64,000 bases of DNA from CAVRXT01 sp049644285 (lineage in GTDB: Bacteria > Acidobacteriota > Terriglobia > Acidiferrales > UBA7541). The position numbers were made by a program, and so were the translations under genes. The notes below the pieces were generated by a model. The model had not been told where the DNA came from. It worked only from the letters and a program-made list of their open reading frames with translations, and did no database searches. Location: assembly GCA_049644285.1 (NCBI GenBank), contig JBARRP010000097.1, forward strand, positions 1 to 64,000, given 5' to 3'. Of this stretch, positions 9,121-19,633 are shown piece after piece. The number at the start of each line of letters is the position of its first letter. Within the stretch, counting starts at the first letter, position 1.

Positions 9121-9261
9121 GATCGGTTCGGAAAAATTAGAGCGAAGTGATTTTCTTCTTTCTCTTGACGCGTCCTTGTACTAGAAATGGTGCGCGCAAT
9201 TGACGTGCAGCGCTCCCGTTCTTGCTTGGGAGATGAGATACATTACCTGCGAGGCCGGTGA

Positions 9262-10362
9262 ATGGCAAAGAAAAAGGGAGTCACGGGAAGAATCCTTCAC
9301 AATCCTGTCGCGGATCACCTGACACCGATTTTCCCGCTTGACCTCTCGAAAATCCGCACGATTGACGATCTGGTGCGCGCGATGGGCCGAACGGCTTTCA
9401 CGGGTCGGCAGGTCGGCGACGCGGCGGACGTGCTCGAAGCGATGGCGCGCGACAAAGACTGCTTCATCGTGATGACGCTCGCTGGGGCGTTGACCGTTGC
9501 GAAGATGGGGCTGATCTTTTGCGATTTGATCGAGTCCGGCATCGTGCGCGCGATCGTTTCAACGGGCGCGTTGATGGCGCACGGACTGGTAGAGGCGACC
9601 GGCCAATCTCATTTCCGTTACGACCCTAGGATGGACGATCGCGAACTTTTCGTGGCCGGATACAACCGCGTGTACGATTCACTCGAACCGGAGATCAACC
9701 TGGATCACGTCGAAGAGGTGATGCAGCGCATTCTCGCGAGATGGGATCCGGAAGAAGAAGCGTGCAGTTGGAAGATTCACCGGCGAATCGGCGAGTATTT
9801 GGTGCAGCAGTCGAAAGGCCGGGGCATCCTGAAATCCGCGACTGAGCACGACGTGCCGGTGTTCGTTCCCGCATTCACCGACTCCGAGCTGGGAATCGAT
9901 TTTGCGCTGCATCAGCGCCTGCGGAGGAGGGACGGGAAGCCGCTCCTGCGATTCAATCCCTACGCAGATTTCGAGCACTTTGCCGAAACGATGATGAAGA
10001 CCAAACGCATGGGGCTTCTGACAATCGGCGGGGGAGTCCCGCGAAATTGGGCGCAGCAGTTCGGGGTCTATGCGGAACTGCTGGCGCGGCGCGGCTACGC
10101 AAAACTGCCGCTCAAACGCTACAACTATGGCGTGCGCATCTGTCCCGAGCCCGTCCACTGGGGCGGCCTATCGGGCAGCACCTATACCGAAGCGGTTTCG
10201 TGGGGCAAATTTGTTCCCCCCGAAGAGGGCGGCCGCTTCGCTGAGGTGTTTGACGACGCAACCGTGGCGCTGCCATTGGTTGCCGGCGCCGTTCTGGAGC
10301 GGCTGGGTTATTTTGACAGCGGCGAGGAAAAGACGTATCGGAAATCGCGCGCGGAGGAGTGA
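9262..10362 (+). CDS. Deoxyhypusine synthase-family protein (possibly homospermidine synthase)
   Basis: A 366-residue member of the DHS family. It keeps the NAD-site-like STGAL segment (100-104), GGGVPRNW (256-263) and the EAVSWGK block. The Lys of that block (residue 316) corresponds to the lysine that forms the enzyme-imine intermediate in eukaryotic DHS. Eukaryotic DHS moves the aminobutyl group of spermidine to eIF5A. Most bacteria lack eIF5A, and bacterial homologues are known or proposed to aminobutylate putrescine, giving homospermidine. Being between agmatinase and arginine decarboxylase supports a polyamine substrate. The start is ATG 9262 after a weak AGGCCGGTGA site. Confidence 0.85.
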   Translation: MAKKKGVTGRILHNPVADHLTPIFPLDLSKIRTIDDLVRAMGRTAFTGRQVGDAADVLEAMARDKDCFIVMTLAGALTVAKMGLIFCDLIESGIVRAIVSTGALMAHGLVEATGQSHFRYDPRMDDRELFVAGYNRVYDSLEPEINLDHVEEVMQRILARWDPEEEACSWKIHRRIGEYLVQQSKGRGILKSATEHDVPVFVPAFTDSELGIDFALHQRLRRRDGKPLLRFNPYADFEHFAETMMKTKRMGLLTIGGGVPRNWAQQFGVYAELLARRGYAKLPLKRYNYGVRICPEPVHWGGLSGSTYTEAVSWGKFVPPEEGGRFAEVFDDATVALPLVAGAVLERLGYFDSGEEKTYRKSRAEE

Positions 10363-10465
10363 TAAGCCGGCCGTCCCCGCGGAGCAATGCCCTCAGCAAT
10401 TAGCGGATATAGCAGTTCCTGTGGAGTGCGGCGGCTCGCCGACGTCGTGGCTGGCAAACATTGGA
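10363..10465. other. Convergent gap between DHS-like gene and pdaD
   Basis: About 100 non-coding bases separate the two stop codons. No strong bidirectional terminator with T-runs is visible. Confidence 0.4.
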
Positions 10466-11023
10466 TCAATCGTCGTCGCCGAGGAGGATGGCGGCGGCGA
10501 GAACGGTGGTCCACAATCCGCGCTTGTCGCCGACGGCGGATTGGGTGATGTTCATGGTGCGGACGATTTTGTTCGAGATGCGATAAACCTCTTTTTTCTC
10601 GTCCCAAGACAAATCCGGATCGAATTCGACGTTGAGAGTCGTGGCGAGCATTTCCGCCGCCAGCTCTTCCGCGTATTCGCCGGCAACTTCTTCGGTCTCG
10701 CCGAAGGAGTGGTGCTCGGAAAGATAACCGAACATGGATTTGTCACCCGGGAGCGCCAAACCGACGCCGGCCGCAATCAGGCGATGCGGCTCGCGCGTTT
10801 GATTCTCGCTGATGACGGTGAAGGCCACCTGGCCGAGCTTCAGGTGCTTCAGTCCCTCGCTGCGCGAGATCAATTTACAGTACGGCGGAAAAATGGAGGA
10901 GACGCGGACGATGTTGCAGGCAGCGATCCCGGCATTGCGGAGGGCCAGCTCGAAGCTGGAGAGCCGCTCCCGGTGTTTGCCCACTCCTTTGGTGAGGAAG
11001 ATTTTCTTTGCAACGAACGCCAT
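10466..11023 (-). CDS. pdaD: Pyruvoyl-dependent arginine decarboxylase
   Basis: A 185-residue proenzyme that cleaves itself to create a pyruvoyl cofactor and then converts arginine to agmatine. The self-cleavage site is the VSS motif at residues 41-43; Ser43 should become the pyruvoyl group of the alpha chain. ENQTREPHRLIAAGVG and ITQSAVGDKRGLW also match the family. It provides the substrate for the agmatinase at 8.2 kb. It starts at ATG 11021-11023 and converges with the DHS-like gene. A good promoter sits upstream (11084-11112). Confidence 0.92.
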   Translation of the reverse strand: MAFVAKKIFLTKGVGKHRERLSSFELALRNAGIAACNIVRVSSIFPPYCKLISRSEGLKHLKLGQVAFTVISENQTREPHRLIAAGVGLALPGDKSMFGYLSEHHSFGETEEVAGEYAEELAAEMLATTLNVEFDPDLSWDEKKEVYRISNKIVRTMNITQSAVGDKRGLWTTVLAAAILLGDDD

Positions 11024-11083
11024 GGAGTGTGCCGAGTGGCGGTGCCTCCGCTCTGGAGCTGGGAATTTTTGTGTTGCTGAAAA

Positions 11084-11112
11084 AAATTAACAAGAAGGCG
11101 ATGGGGTGTCAA
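11084..11112 (-). promoter_or_regulatory. Predicted sigma-70-like promoter of pdaD
   Basis: On the minus strand, a perfect -35 TTGACA (complement of 11107-11112) is followed after 17 bases by TAATTT (complement of 11084-11089), which keeps the key first, second and sixth bases of a -10 box. The ATG lies about 60 bases downstream. Confidence 0.5.
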
Positions 11113-11170
11113 TTACTTTCGTGCGAGAAGATGAGTTTCCGATGGCATTTCGCGCACAGAGGCAATTCCG

Positions 11171-12889
11171 TCAGCGACTCTGTTCGCGCGCTTCGTTCTT
11201 AGCTTCTGCGACGATGGCTTCGAAGGCGGCGTCAGGCGTGATTCTCCAATTGCCATCGGCCTTCACAGGCACCTTTTTCGTGCGCTCGAGGTATTCGATC
11301 AGGAGCTCGCGAATCTCCTGCGGCGAGCGGTAAACGATTGGCAATCCCTTGTAGGAGTAATGCCCGCCGCCGGTGTAACGATAATTGTTGATGGCGACAC
11401 GCAGTGTTTGCGCCGGGTCGAGCGGCTGGCCGTGAAAGGTGAGGTCGCGAATGCGCTGCCCGACCGGGTGCGTCAAATCCATCACGTAGGAAACGCCTGC
11501 GGCGGAATCGGCGTTGTAACCGGGAAGCGGCAGTGGCTTATCGGCAGGCGCGGGCCAGCCGGGGAAGAAGCTCGCCGCATGCTCGAGGGCGTCCTTGAGC
11601 TGCGCTCCTGTCATCTCGACCGTGTACAGCGTGTTTTCGTAGACATAAAGCGCGGCGACCTGCCGCACCGTGACCGGACCAGCAGGAATCTGAATTCCGG
11701 GAAAGAAGAGCGTTGCCATGGAAACGTCGGCGCGCCCCACCTCGAGCTGCACTCTGTGAATCAGATCCACGAGCGGATGATCCTCATACCGTGCCGTCAG
11801 GCCATCGAGCGGCTGATCGCAAGTCGCAATCGGTGTGTCCAGGTATTTCTGCGTCGCAGCGTGATAAGGCTCGTCGAGTTTTTCGATTTCCGGATCGGCT
11901 GCGACGGTATCTGTAACCGGGATCGTGCGGGAGTGCTTCGAGATCACTTGCCAGCGTCCGCTCGAGCCGCGCTGCATCTCGACGTCCGCTCGCGCCAGCG
12001 ATGCGCCCCAGTTTTTTGCCTGAGCAAGGAGAACGCCGCTCACAATCTTTTCGGGAAGCTCGCGGTGAGTGTGCCCGAAAAAAATCAGGTCGATCGCTGG
12101 CACCTGTTCGGCGAGCTCCCAGGCGGCATTCTCGCCGGGGATCTGATCTTCACCGAGTGACTCACCGGTCGCGGGGTTGCGATCGAGTCCGGAGTGCATG
12201 ATCACAACCAGCAGGTCGACTCGTTTGCGCACTTCCGGGATTATGCGGCGGGCCGACTCCACGATCGGCTCGAACTCATATCCGCGGTAGTTTGCCGGGA
12301 TTTCCCAGCGCGGCACGCCCGGAGTCACAAAGCCCACGATTCCGATGCGCACCCCTTGGACTGTCTTGATGATGTAGGGTCGAATGTAGGCAGTGCCGTT
12401 CTTGTGAGCCTGCTGAAGGTTGGCCGCGAGCCAAGGGAAATGCGATTCGCGTTTGGCCTTCCACAGGACGTCCAGGCCGAAATTAAATTCATGATTGCCG
12501 ACGGCCATGGCGTCATAGCGCAAGGCATTGAAGGCGGCGATCGTCGGATTCGGCGGCGCCGTGTCCTTGCGGGCAAAGTAGTAGGCTAGCGGCGTGCCCT
12601 GAATGGTGTCGCCGCAATCGAGCAGAAGCGCATCAGGGGCTTCATCGCGCACCTGCTTTACGAGGGTCGCGATCTTGGCCAAGCCCAGATTTGCCGGGCG
12701 ATTCCCGTAGTAGTCCCACGGCTCAATATGACCGTGGATGTCGGTAGTACTGAGTAAAGTGATTGTGACGTGCTTGGGGCTTGCGGATTGAACGCGTTCC
12801 GGAGAATTCCGCGGCGCACCGAGGGTGGTCGCGGCCCCGAGCAGCCAGAGACAGATCAGCTGCAAACAGATATGAAGGAATCGAGCCAA
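11171..12889 (-). CDS. Secreted bifunctional 5'-nucleotidase/metallophosphatase (UshA-like)
   Basis: A 572-residue exported protein with a signal peptide (hydrophobic LICLWLLGAATTLGA, cleavage about residue 25). The N-terminal calcineurin-type metallophosphatase domain has TTDIHGHIEPWDYYGNRPANL, DCGDTIQGTP, AVGNHEFNFG and GHTHRELPE metal motifs. The C-terminal 5'-nucleotidase domain ends with NNYRYTGGGHYS. Such proteins hydrolyse nucleotides or UDP-sugars in the periplasm. The start is TTG 12887-12889, three bases after the stop of the GAF gene, whose end supplies a GAAGGA-like binding site, so the pair is probably translationally linked. Confidence 0.88.
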   Translation of the reverse strand: MARFLHICLQLICLWLLGAATTLGAPRNSPERVQSASPKHVTITLLSTTDIHGHIEPWDYYGNRPANLGLAKIATLVKQVRDEAPDALLLDCGDTIQGTPLAYYFARKDTAPPNPTIAAFNALRYDAMAVGNHEFNFGLDVLWKAKRESHFPWLAANLQQAHKNGTAYIRPYIIKTVQGVRIGIVGFVTPGVPRWEIPANYRGYEFEPIVESARRIIPEVRKRVDLLVVIMHSGLDRNPATGESLGEDQIPGENAAWELAEQVPAIDLIFFGHTHRELPEKIVSGVLLAQAKNWGASLARADVEMQRGSSGRWQVISKHSRTIPVTDTVAADPEIEKLDEPYHAATQKYLDTPIATCDQPLDGLTARYEDHPLVDLIHRVQLEVGRADVSMATLFFPGIQIPAGPVTVRQVAALYVYENTLYTVEMTGAQLKDALEHAASFFPGWPAPADKPLPLPGYNADSAAGVSYVMDLTHPVGQRIRDLTFHGQPLDPAQTLRVAINNYRYTGGGHYSYKGLPIVYRSPQEIRELLIEYLERTKKVPVKADGNWRITPDAAFEAIVAEAKNEAREQSR

Positions 12890-12892
12890 CCG

Positions 12893-13426
12893 TCAGTCCT
12901 TCGCGCAGAGCAGAACGCAAGGAGCGAGCACGTCGGCGACCGTGAGGAGGTCTTTGAGTTCCTGGGGGGTAAAGTCCGGGCCAGCGGAAAGGGCATTCTT
13001 GGCTTTCCGGCTGACTTGAATCACGCCGACAACATTTTTGTTCTGAGTCAGCGGCGCGCTCATGATCTTCTGGATGGGGTCGCCCGGCTCTTCGGCGAGG
13101 CGCACGGCCTCGAAAACGGAAGCATGCGGCACCACCGAAAAATGATTGATGATTTCGGGGCGCTTCTCGCGAGCGGTGCGGGCCGCCAGGGAAGATGTGC
13201 TGGTCAGCGGGATTTGGCCGATCTGCTGCAAGCGCTCCGGCAGAAGGAAGCGCAGGTATTTGCCATCTTTCGTCAGCATGAGCACGGCGACTTCGTCCGG
13301 CTGCACCGCGAAACTACGGCTGATATTGGCGGCCATGCGCGCGAGCGCAGAAGCGTCTTCCTGCGCACCCTGCCGGACTATCTCATTCGCCATCTTTCTC
13401 AAGTCGCCCATGAATTCCGTCGCCAT
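12893..13426 (-). CDS. GAF-domain protein
   Basis: A 177-residue soluble protein that consists almost wholly of one GAF-like domain. A helical start (MGDLRKMANEIVRQGAQED) precedes the sheet core, with TSSLAARTAREKRPEIIN, then PIQKIMSAPLTQNKNVVGVIQVSRK, the classical GAF end-piece. GAF domains bind small ligands such as cyclic nucleotides or sense redox state. No output domain is present, so it may act as a separate sensor or scaffold. The ATG at 13424-13426 is clear. The secreted nucleotidase gene follows after three bases. Confidence 0.75.
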   Translation of the reverse strand: MATEFMGDLRKMANEIVRQGAQEDASALARMAANISRSFAVQPDEVAVLMLTKDGKYLRFLLPERLQQIGQIPLTSTSSLAARTAREKRPEIINHFSVVPHASVFEAVRLAEEPGDPIQKIMSAPLTQNKNVVGVIQVSRKAKNALSAGPDFTPQELKDLLTVADVLAPCVLLCAKD

Positions 13427-13488
13427 CTTGTCTCCTCGCGGGGAAGTCTACCATAGGAATCCGCTTCAACTGTCGCCATGAGGCGGTC

Positions 13489-13518
13489 TTGCAAACACCC
13501 CCTGGCCCTGCCTATACT
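13489..13518 (+). promoter_or_regulatory. Predicted promoter of sdhCAB
   Basis: TTGCAA at 13489-13494, an 18-base spacer, then TATACT at 13513-13518 (five of six -10 matches). It lies 93 bases ahead of the sdhC start, leaving a moderate leader. Confidence 0.5.
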
Positions 13519-13610
13519 GAGATTCCGTTGATGTCTGCGCTCCCACGGTGCGGACTGCCGGGACGGAAGCAGGATGAAGTCCGGGCGACGGAAGAAACTT
13601 CGGAGCGTGC

Positions 13611-14261
13611 ATGCCGGCCGCAGCGGCGGAGTCAAAAACCAGCTATCTCCTCGACAAACTGCATTCCCTCAGCGGCGTTATTCCCATCGGGGCTTATCTT
13701 GCCGACCACCTTTGGTCCAATAGCTACGCCCTGGTGAGCGAGAGGAAATACAACGCAATCTCCGGAGAGCTGCAAACAGTTCCGTGGCGCATTGCGGTCG
13801 AAGCCGCGGTCATCTGGATCCCCATTCTCTTTCATGGCATTTATGGGATTTACATCTGGTGGACCGGGAAGTCGAATGCCTGGCGCCATCCCTGGATGGC
13901 CAACTGGATGTACACGCTCCAGCGTTGGTCCGGCATTATCGCATTCGCCTTTATCGGATGGCACGTATGGACCGAGCGGTTCCTCGGCCACGGCGTGACG
14001 CGGTATTCCGATTTGGCCGAGGCGATGTCTCACCCGTTGTACGTCACGTTTTACATCGTTGGAGTCACGGCGGCATCGTTCCATCTCGGCAATGGGCTGT
14101 GGAATTTTGCGTGCAAGTGGGGAATTGCCGTGAGCAAGCGCTCGCAGCGCGCGGCCGCCTACTTTGGCGCTGCGGTCGCGGTGGTGCTCACGCTTGCCGG
14201 CATTGCTATCGTTCTGGGCTTCCGCTATAGCTGGTTCCCGCTGGGGTCCTACGTTCAATGA
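13611..14261 (+). CDS. sdhC: Succinate dehydrogenase cytochrome b subunit
   Basis: A 216-residue membrane protein with five hydrophobic spans, like the single fused anchor of Bacillus- and Wolinella-type (SdhC/FrdC) enzymes. Haem-ligand histidines are visible in the expected spans (HSLSGVIPIG, LFHGIYG, IGWHVW, ASFHLGNG). It anchors the SdhAB head and passes electrons to quinone. No separate sdhD is present, in keeping with the type B anchor. The stop overlaps the ATG of sdhA, indicating translational coupling. Confidence 0.9.
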   Translation: MPAAAAESKTSYLLDKLHSLSGVIPIGAYLADHLWSNSYALVSERKYNAISGELQTVPWRIAVEAAVIWIPILFHGIYGIYIWWTGKSNAWRHPWMANWMYTLQRWSGIIAFAFIGWHVWTERFLGHGVTRYSDLAEAMSHPLYVTFYIVGVTAASFHLGNGLWNFACKWGIAVSKRSQRAAAYFGAAVAVVLTLAGIAIVLGFRYSWFPLGSYVQ

Positions 14262-16042
14262 ACCAACCCAAGATGATGGTCGTGGGTGGTGGTCTGGCCG
14301 GACTGATGGCCACGATTCGCGTTGCCGAGGCTGGCGTGCCGGTGGACCTGTTTTCGATCGTGCCGGTGAAGCGTTCTCACTCGGTGTGCGCCCAGGGAGG
14401 CATCAACGCCGCGAAGAATCTGAAAGGCGAAGGCGATTCCACGTGGAAACACTTCGACGACACGATTTACGGCGGCGACTTTCTCGCAAACCAGCCGCTG
14501 GTGAAGGGAATGTGCGAAGCAGCGCCGGCCATCGTCGACCTGCTGGATCGCATGGGTGTGATGTTCAATCGCACACCAGAAGGCCTGCTCGACTTCCGGC
14601 GCTTTGGTGGAACTCTCTACCACCGCACCGCTTTTGCAGGGGCCACGACCGGTCAGCAACTGCTCTACGCCCTCGATGAACAGGTGCGGCGGCACGAATC
14701 CGAAGGTAGGGTAACGAAGCACGAAGGCTGGAGTTTCCTTTCCGCGGTGATCGATGGCACCGGCGTCTGCCGCGGCATCTGCGCAATGGATTTGAAGACC
14801 ATGGAGGTGCGCACATTTCGGGCTGACGCCGCGATCTTCTGCACCGGCGGAATCGGCGCTATATTCGGACGCTCCACGAATTCGGTGGTCTGCACCGGGG
14901 CGGCGCAGTCGTCGCTCTTCCAGCAGGGCGTCTATTACGCCAATGGAGAATTCATACAGGTTCACCCCACGGCGATTCCCGGGGAGGACAAGTGCCGGTT
15001 GATGAGTGAATCGGCGCGCGGAGAAGGAGGCCGGGTGTGGGTTCCGAAACAGCCGGGCGATAAGCGCCGTGGGAAGGACATTCCGGAAAGCGAGCGATTT
15101 TATTTCCTCGAAGAGTGGTATCCGAAGTACGGCAACCTGGTTCCGCGCGACGTCGCCACCCGCGCGATTCACAAGATCGTGTTCGAGATGAAGCTAGGCA
15201 TCGATCCGGAAGCGGCGGTCTACCTCGATGTAACGCACATCCCGCGCGAAGTGCTCGATCGCAAGCTTGAAGGCATTCTCGAAATTTATGAGAAATTTGT
15301 CGGCTACGATCCTCGCGAAGAGCCCATGAAGGTTTTCCCGGCGATGCACTACACCATGGGCGGGCTCTGGGTCGATCACGAAAAGCAGGCGACCAACGTC
15401 CCAGGGATCTACGCTGCCGGCGAATGCGAATATCAGTATCACGGAGCGAACCGCCTGGGGGCGAATTCGCTGGTGTCCTGCATTTACGGAGGAATGCTGG
15501 CCGGCCCGGCCGCCGTCCAGTACGCGCGCCATCTCGAAAAGGGTTGCGAAAGCACCGACGAGTCTGTTTTCGAGAAGGAGCGGGTCCGGCAACGGGAATT
15601 CAACGATCGATTGCTTCATCAGCAGGGAACGGAAAACCCAATCGCTATTTGGAGAGAAATGGGTGAGTGGATGACGGAGAACGTCACCGTCATTCGATAC
15701 AACGACAAGCTGAAGAAGACGCTGGGGAAGGTCGACGAATTGCGGGATCGCTACGAACATATCAACCTGTCCGACCGCACGCAGTGGTCGAACCAAACGC
15801 TGCAGTTCTGCCGCGAGCTGCACGACATGTTGATTCTCGCCAAGGCGGTCACCGAGGGCGCGCTCGCGCGCAATGAGACGCGAGGCGCGCATTACAAGCC
15901 CGAGTACCCGAATCGCGACGATGCCAATTGGCTGAAGACGACCAAGGCGAGCTACCAGTGCGGCAAGATCACTCTGGAGTATGAGCCGGTGGATATTTCG
16001 TTGCTTCAGCCGCGCGAGCGATCGTTTAAGGCGGCGAACTAG
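14258..16042 (+). CDS. sdhA: Succinate dehydrogenase/fumarate reductase flavoprotein subunit
   Basis: A 594-residue FAD protein. The dinucleotide fold is VVGGGLAGLMATIR at residues 8-21. The flavin-linking histidine is His41 in RSHSVCAQGGINAA. The substrate-site stretch includes MHYTMGGLWVD and the late FAD motif GANRLGANSL. Length and the C-terminal helical domain fit type B SdhA. It oxidises succinate to fumarate in the citric acid cycle. It overlaps sdhC by four bases (ATGA), and sdhB follows after a 56-base gap. Confidence 0.95.
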   Translation: MNQPKMMVVGGGLAGLMATIRVAEAGVPVDLFSIVPVKRSHSVCAQGGINAAKNLKGEGDSTWKHFDDTIYGGDFLANQPLVKGMCEAAPAIVDLLDRMGVMFNRTPEGLLDFRRFGGTLYHRTAFAGATTGQQLLYALDEQVRRHESEGRVTKHEGWSFLSAVIDGTGVCRGICAMDLKTMEVRTFRADAAIFCTGGIGAIFGRSTNSVVCTGAAQSSLFQQGVYYANGEFIQVHPTAIPGEDKCRLMSESARGEGGRVWVPKQPGDKRRGKDIPESERFYFLEEWYPKYGNLVPRDVATRAIHKIVFEMKLGIDPEAAVYLDVTHIPREVLDRKLEGILEIYEKFVGYDPREEPMKVFPAMHYTMGGLWVDHEKQATNVPGIYAAGECEYQYHGANRLGANSLVSCIYGGMLAGPAAVQYARHLEKGCESTDESVFEKERVRQREFNDRLLHQQGTENPIAIWREMGEWMTENVTVIRYNDKLKKTLGKVDELRDRYEHINLSDRTQWSNQTLQFCRELHDMLILAKAVTEGALARNETRGAHYKPEYPNRDDANWLKTTKASYQCGKITLEYEPVDISLLQPRERSFKAAN

Positions 16043-16098
16043 ACGGCGACACATCGGAGCGTCGACTCCTGGAGATTCGCGGGTCCCGAAAAGGCGCT

Positions 16099-16860
16099 AT
16101 GGCAGAGAGCAAGACCATTATCGTTCGAGTCAGGCGGCAGTTGAGGCCGGACGAGTCGGCGCGGTGGGAAGAGTTCGAGCTGCGTTATCGCCCCCAGTTG
16201 AACATCATCACCTGTTTGCGGGACATTGCGGAGCATCCCGTGACGCGGGACGGCCGCGAAGTCACACCGGTCAGCTATGAGGCTAACTGCCTGGAAGAAG
16301 TCTGCGGAGCGTGCGCGATGCTGGTGAACGGCTCCCCGCGCCAGGCCTGCTCGACCCTCGTTGACAGCCTGGAAAAACCGATCAGCCTCGCACCGCTCGA
16401 AAAATTTCCGCTCGTGCGCGATCTCGTCGTAGATCGCTCGGTGATGTTCGAAAGCCTGAAACGGATGAAGTGCTGGATTCCAATTGATGGCACCTATCCG
16501 CTGGGAGAAGGCCCGCGGATGGCGCCGGGACTTCAGGAAGCCGGCTACCCGCTCTCGCGATGTATCAGTTGCGGAAATTGCCTGGAGATCTGTCCGAAGG
16601 TGAACGAGCATTCCGATTTCGTCGGCGCCGCCATCATCAGCCAGGTGCGCCTCTTCAATTTACACCCGACCGGCGCGATGCATGCGAGCGACCGGCTGGA
16701 AGCGATGATGGGCCCCGGCGGGATCGAAGATTGCGATAACGCGCAGAATTGCGTGAAGGTGTGTCCCAAGGGCATACCGCTGACGGAGTCAATCGCCGCC
16801 GTGAATGGTCAAGTGATCCGGCACGCGCTGACAACCTGGCTGCAGGGCCGCGACGATTAA
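16099..16860 (+). CDS. sdhB: Succinate dehydrogenase iron-sulfur subunit
   Basis: A 253-residue iron-sulfur protein. The N-terminal [2Fe-2S] ferredoxin domain has CLEEVCGACAMLVNG. The C-terminal part has CISCGNCLEICPK and CDNAQNCVKVCPKGIPL, which hold the [4Fe-4S] and [3Fe-4S] clusters. It relays electrons from SdhA flavin to the membrane anchor. It is the last sdh gene; the dipeptidase gene starts 110 bases later with its own start site. Confidence 0.95.
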   Translation: MAESKTIIVRVRRQLRPDESARWEEFELRYRPQLNIITCLRDIAEHPVTRDGREVTPVSYEANCLEEVCGACAMLVNGSPRQACSTLVDSLEKPISLAPLEKFPLVRDLVVDRSVMFESLKRMKCWIPIDGTYPLGEGPRMAPGLQEAGYPLSRCISCGNCLEICPKVNEHSDFVGAAIISQVRLFNLHPTGAMHASDRLEAMMGPGGIEDCDNAQNCVKVCPKGIPLTESIAAVNGQVIRHALTTWLQGRDD

Positions 16861-16970
16861 TTCCGCGCTGGCGCGGGTGCGATATTTCGGATATAAAACC
16901 AGACTCGCGAGAGATCCCCAGTTGTTGCGCGCCGACTTGGCCATCTGTGGCGCTGCAAGGAAAGGGCAGA

Positions 16971-18190
<1,220 letters not shown>

Positions 18191-18194
<4 letters not shown>

Positions 18195-18937
18195 AGATAA
18201 ACAGTCTGATTGCCGGACTGCTGGGCGCCGTTTTGTTGACCGGACTTGCAGCAGCGCCGGTGCATGCACAGGAACAGCCGGCCACAAAACAACCTGCCGC
18301 CTCGACCGGCGCAAAGACGGCGACGCGCGCAGCTGATCCAGCTCTGCTCAATCCAGCGTTGATGCGCGCGAAGGCGCCCGAGGTATATCAAGCAAAATTC
18401 ACCACCACGAGGGGCGATGTGATCATCGAGGTGACGCGAGCCTGGGCGCCGCTTGGCGCCGACCGATTCTACAATCTGGTGCGGCATCACTTCTTCGACG
18501 GCGCGAGTTTCTTCCGGGTGGTGTCGGGCTTCGTTGTTCAGTTCGGGCTCAGCCCCAACCCGGAGGTCTCAGGGGTTTGGGAGAAAGCTGCAATCAAGGA
18601 CGATCCCGTAAAGCAGAGCAACAAGCGCGGCTATCTGACCTTCGCCACGGCCGGCGCGAATACACGAACCACACAGATTTTCATCAACCTCGGAAACAAT
18701 GCCGGGCTTGATTCCCAGGGCTTCGCGCCGTTTGGGGTCGTCACCGAAGGGATGGAAGTGGTGGACCAGTTCTATCGCGGATACGGCGAAGCTCCGGATC
18801 AGGGTCAGATTCAGTCGAAGGGCAAGGCCTATCTGGATCAGAATTTTCCGAAGCTCGATAGCATCAAGTCGGCAACGATTGTACCCGCAGCAGCTTCGAG
18901 CACGGAGCCGGCGAAACCTGCGCCATCGAAGCCGTGA
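18191..18937 (+). CDS. Exported cyclophilin-type peptidyl-prolyl isomerase
   Basis: A 248-residue protein with a signal peptide (IAGLLGAVLLTGLAAAPVHAQ, cleavage about residue 26), a cyclophilin domain and a Pro/Ala/Ser-rich tail. The domain has the fold-typical RGDVIIEVTRAWAPLGADRFYNLVRHHFFDG, FFRVVSGFVVQFG and FINLGNNAGLDSQGFAPFGVV. The active-site Arg in FFRVV is retained; QFG replaces the more common QGGD. It should assist proline isomerisation in the periplasm. A strong AGGAGGG site precedes the ATG, which overlaps the dipeptidase stop. Confidence 0.85.
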
Positions 18938-19000
18938 TCGGCGGCGGGAGATTCGGCCTCGGTTGCGGGCCTTGCTGAACAGTGACCCAAAGGAGAGAAC

Positions 19001-19567
19001 GTGCGCCAAGACGGCTTGTACATGACGTTTGAAACCACGATGGGCAATCTCACCTGTAAGCTCTTCGAATCCGAAGCCCCCGTTACGATCGAGAGAATCG
19101 TGGGCCTTGCTGTCGGGCGCATTGGATACACTGATCCGGTGACCGGCAAGCAGGTCTCAGGGAAGAAGTTTTACGACGGCCTGACGTTCCACCGGGTGAT
19201 CCCGGAGTTTATGATTCAGGGCGGAGATCCGCTCGGAACCGGCATGGGCGGTCCCAAAGGACCAGGTTTTCCTTTCAAGGACGAATTCGTGTCCTCGTTG
19301 AAGTTTGATCTTCCAGGACGCCTGGCGATGGCCAATTCCGGTCCGAACACGAACGGCAGCCAGTTCTTCATCACCGAAGTTCCGACGCCGCATCTGAGTG
19401 GACGCCACACGATCTTCGGCCAGTGCGAGAACGTGGACATTGTTAAAGCCATCGCTCGTGTTCCGAAGGGCGCTCAGGACCGCCCGAAGACGCCCGTGGT
19501 CATCAAGCGCATAGTCATTGAGCGCGTGGGACCAGTTCCGGCGAACCCGCCGGAAGGAACTTCCTAG
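19001..19567 (+). CDS. Cyclophilin-type peptidyl-prolyl isomerase
   Basis: A 188-residue cyclophilin without a signal peptide. Core motifs are FHRVIPEFMIQGGDPLGTGMGGPG-type (Arg of FHRVI is catalytic), LAMANSGPNTNGSQFFIT and LSGRHTIFGQC. It should act in the cytoplasm. The GTG start at 19001 is chosen because an AAAGGAGAG site lies just upstream; an ATG seven codons later has none. It is a tandem neighbour of the exported cyclophilin, 63 bases apart, suggesting ancient duplication with differing location. Confidence 0.88.
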   Translation: MRQDGLYMTFETTMGNLTCKLFESEAPVTIERIVGLAVGRIGYTDPVTGKQVSGKKFYDGLTFHRVIPEFMIQGGDPLGTGMGGPKGPGFPFKDEFVSSLKFDLPGRLAMANSGPNTNGSQFFITEVPTPHLSGRHTIFGQCENVDIVKAIARVPKGAQDRPKTPVVIKRIVIERVGPVPANPPEGTS

Positions 19568-19633
19568 GCCTTCCGCGATTTCACGGGATTCATCCGTCAA
19601 GCAGACGAGGCGATACCGGCGGGCCCCGCTCCC

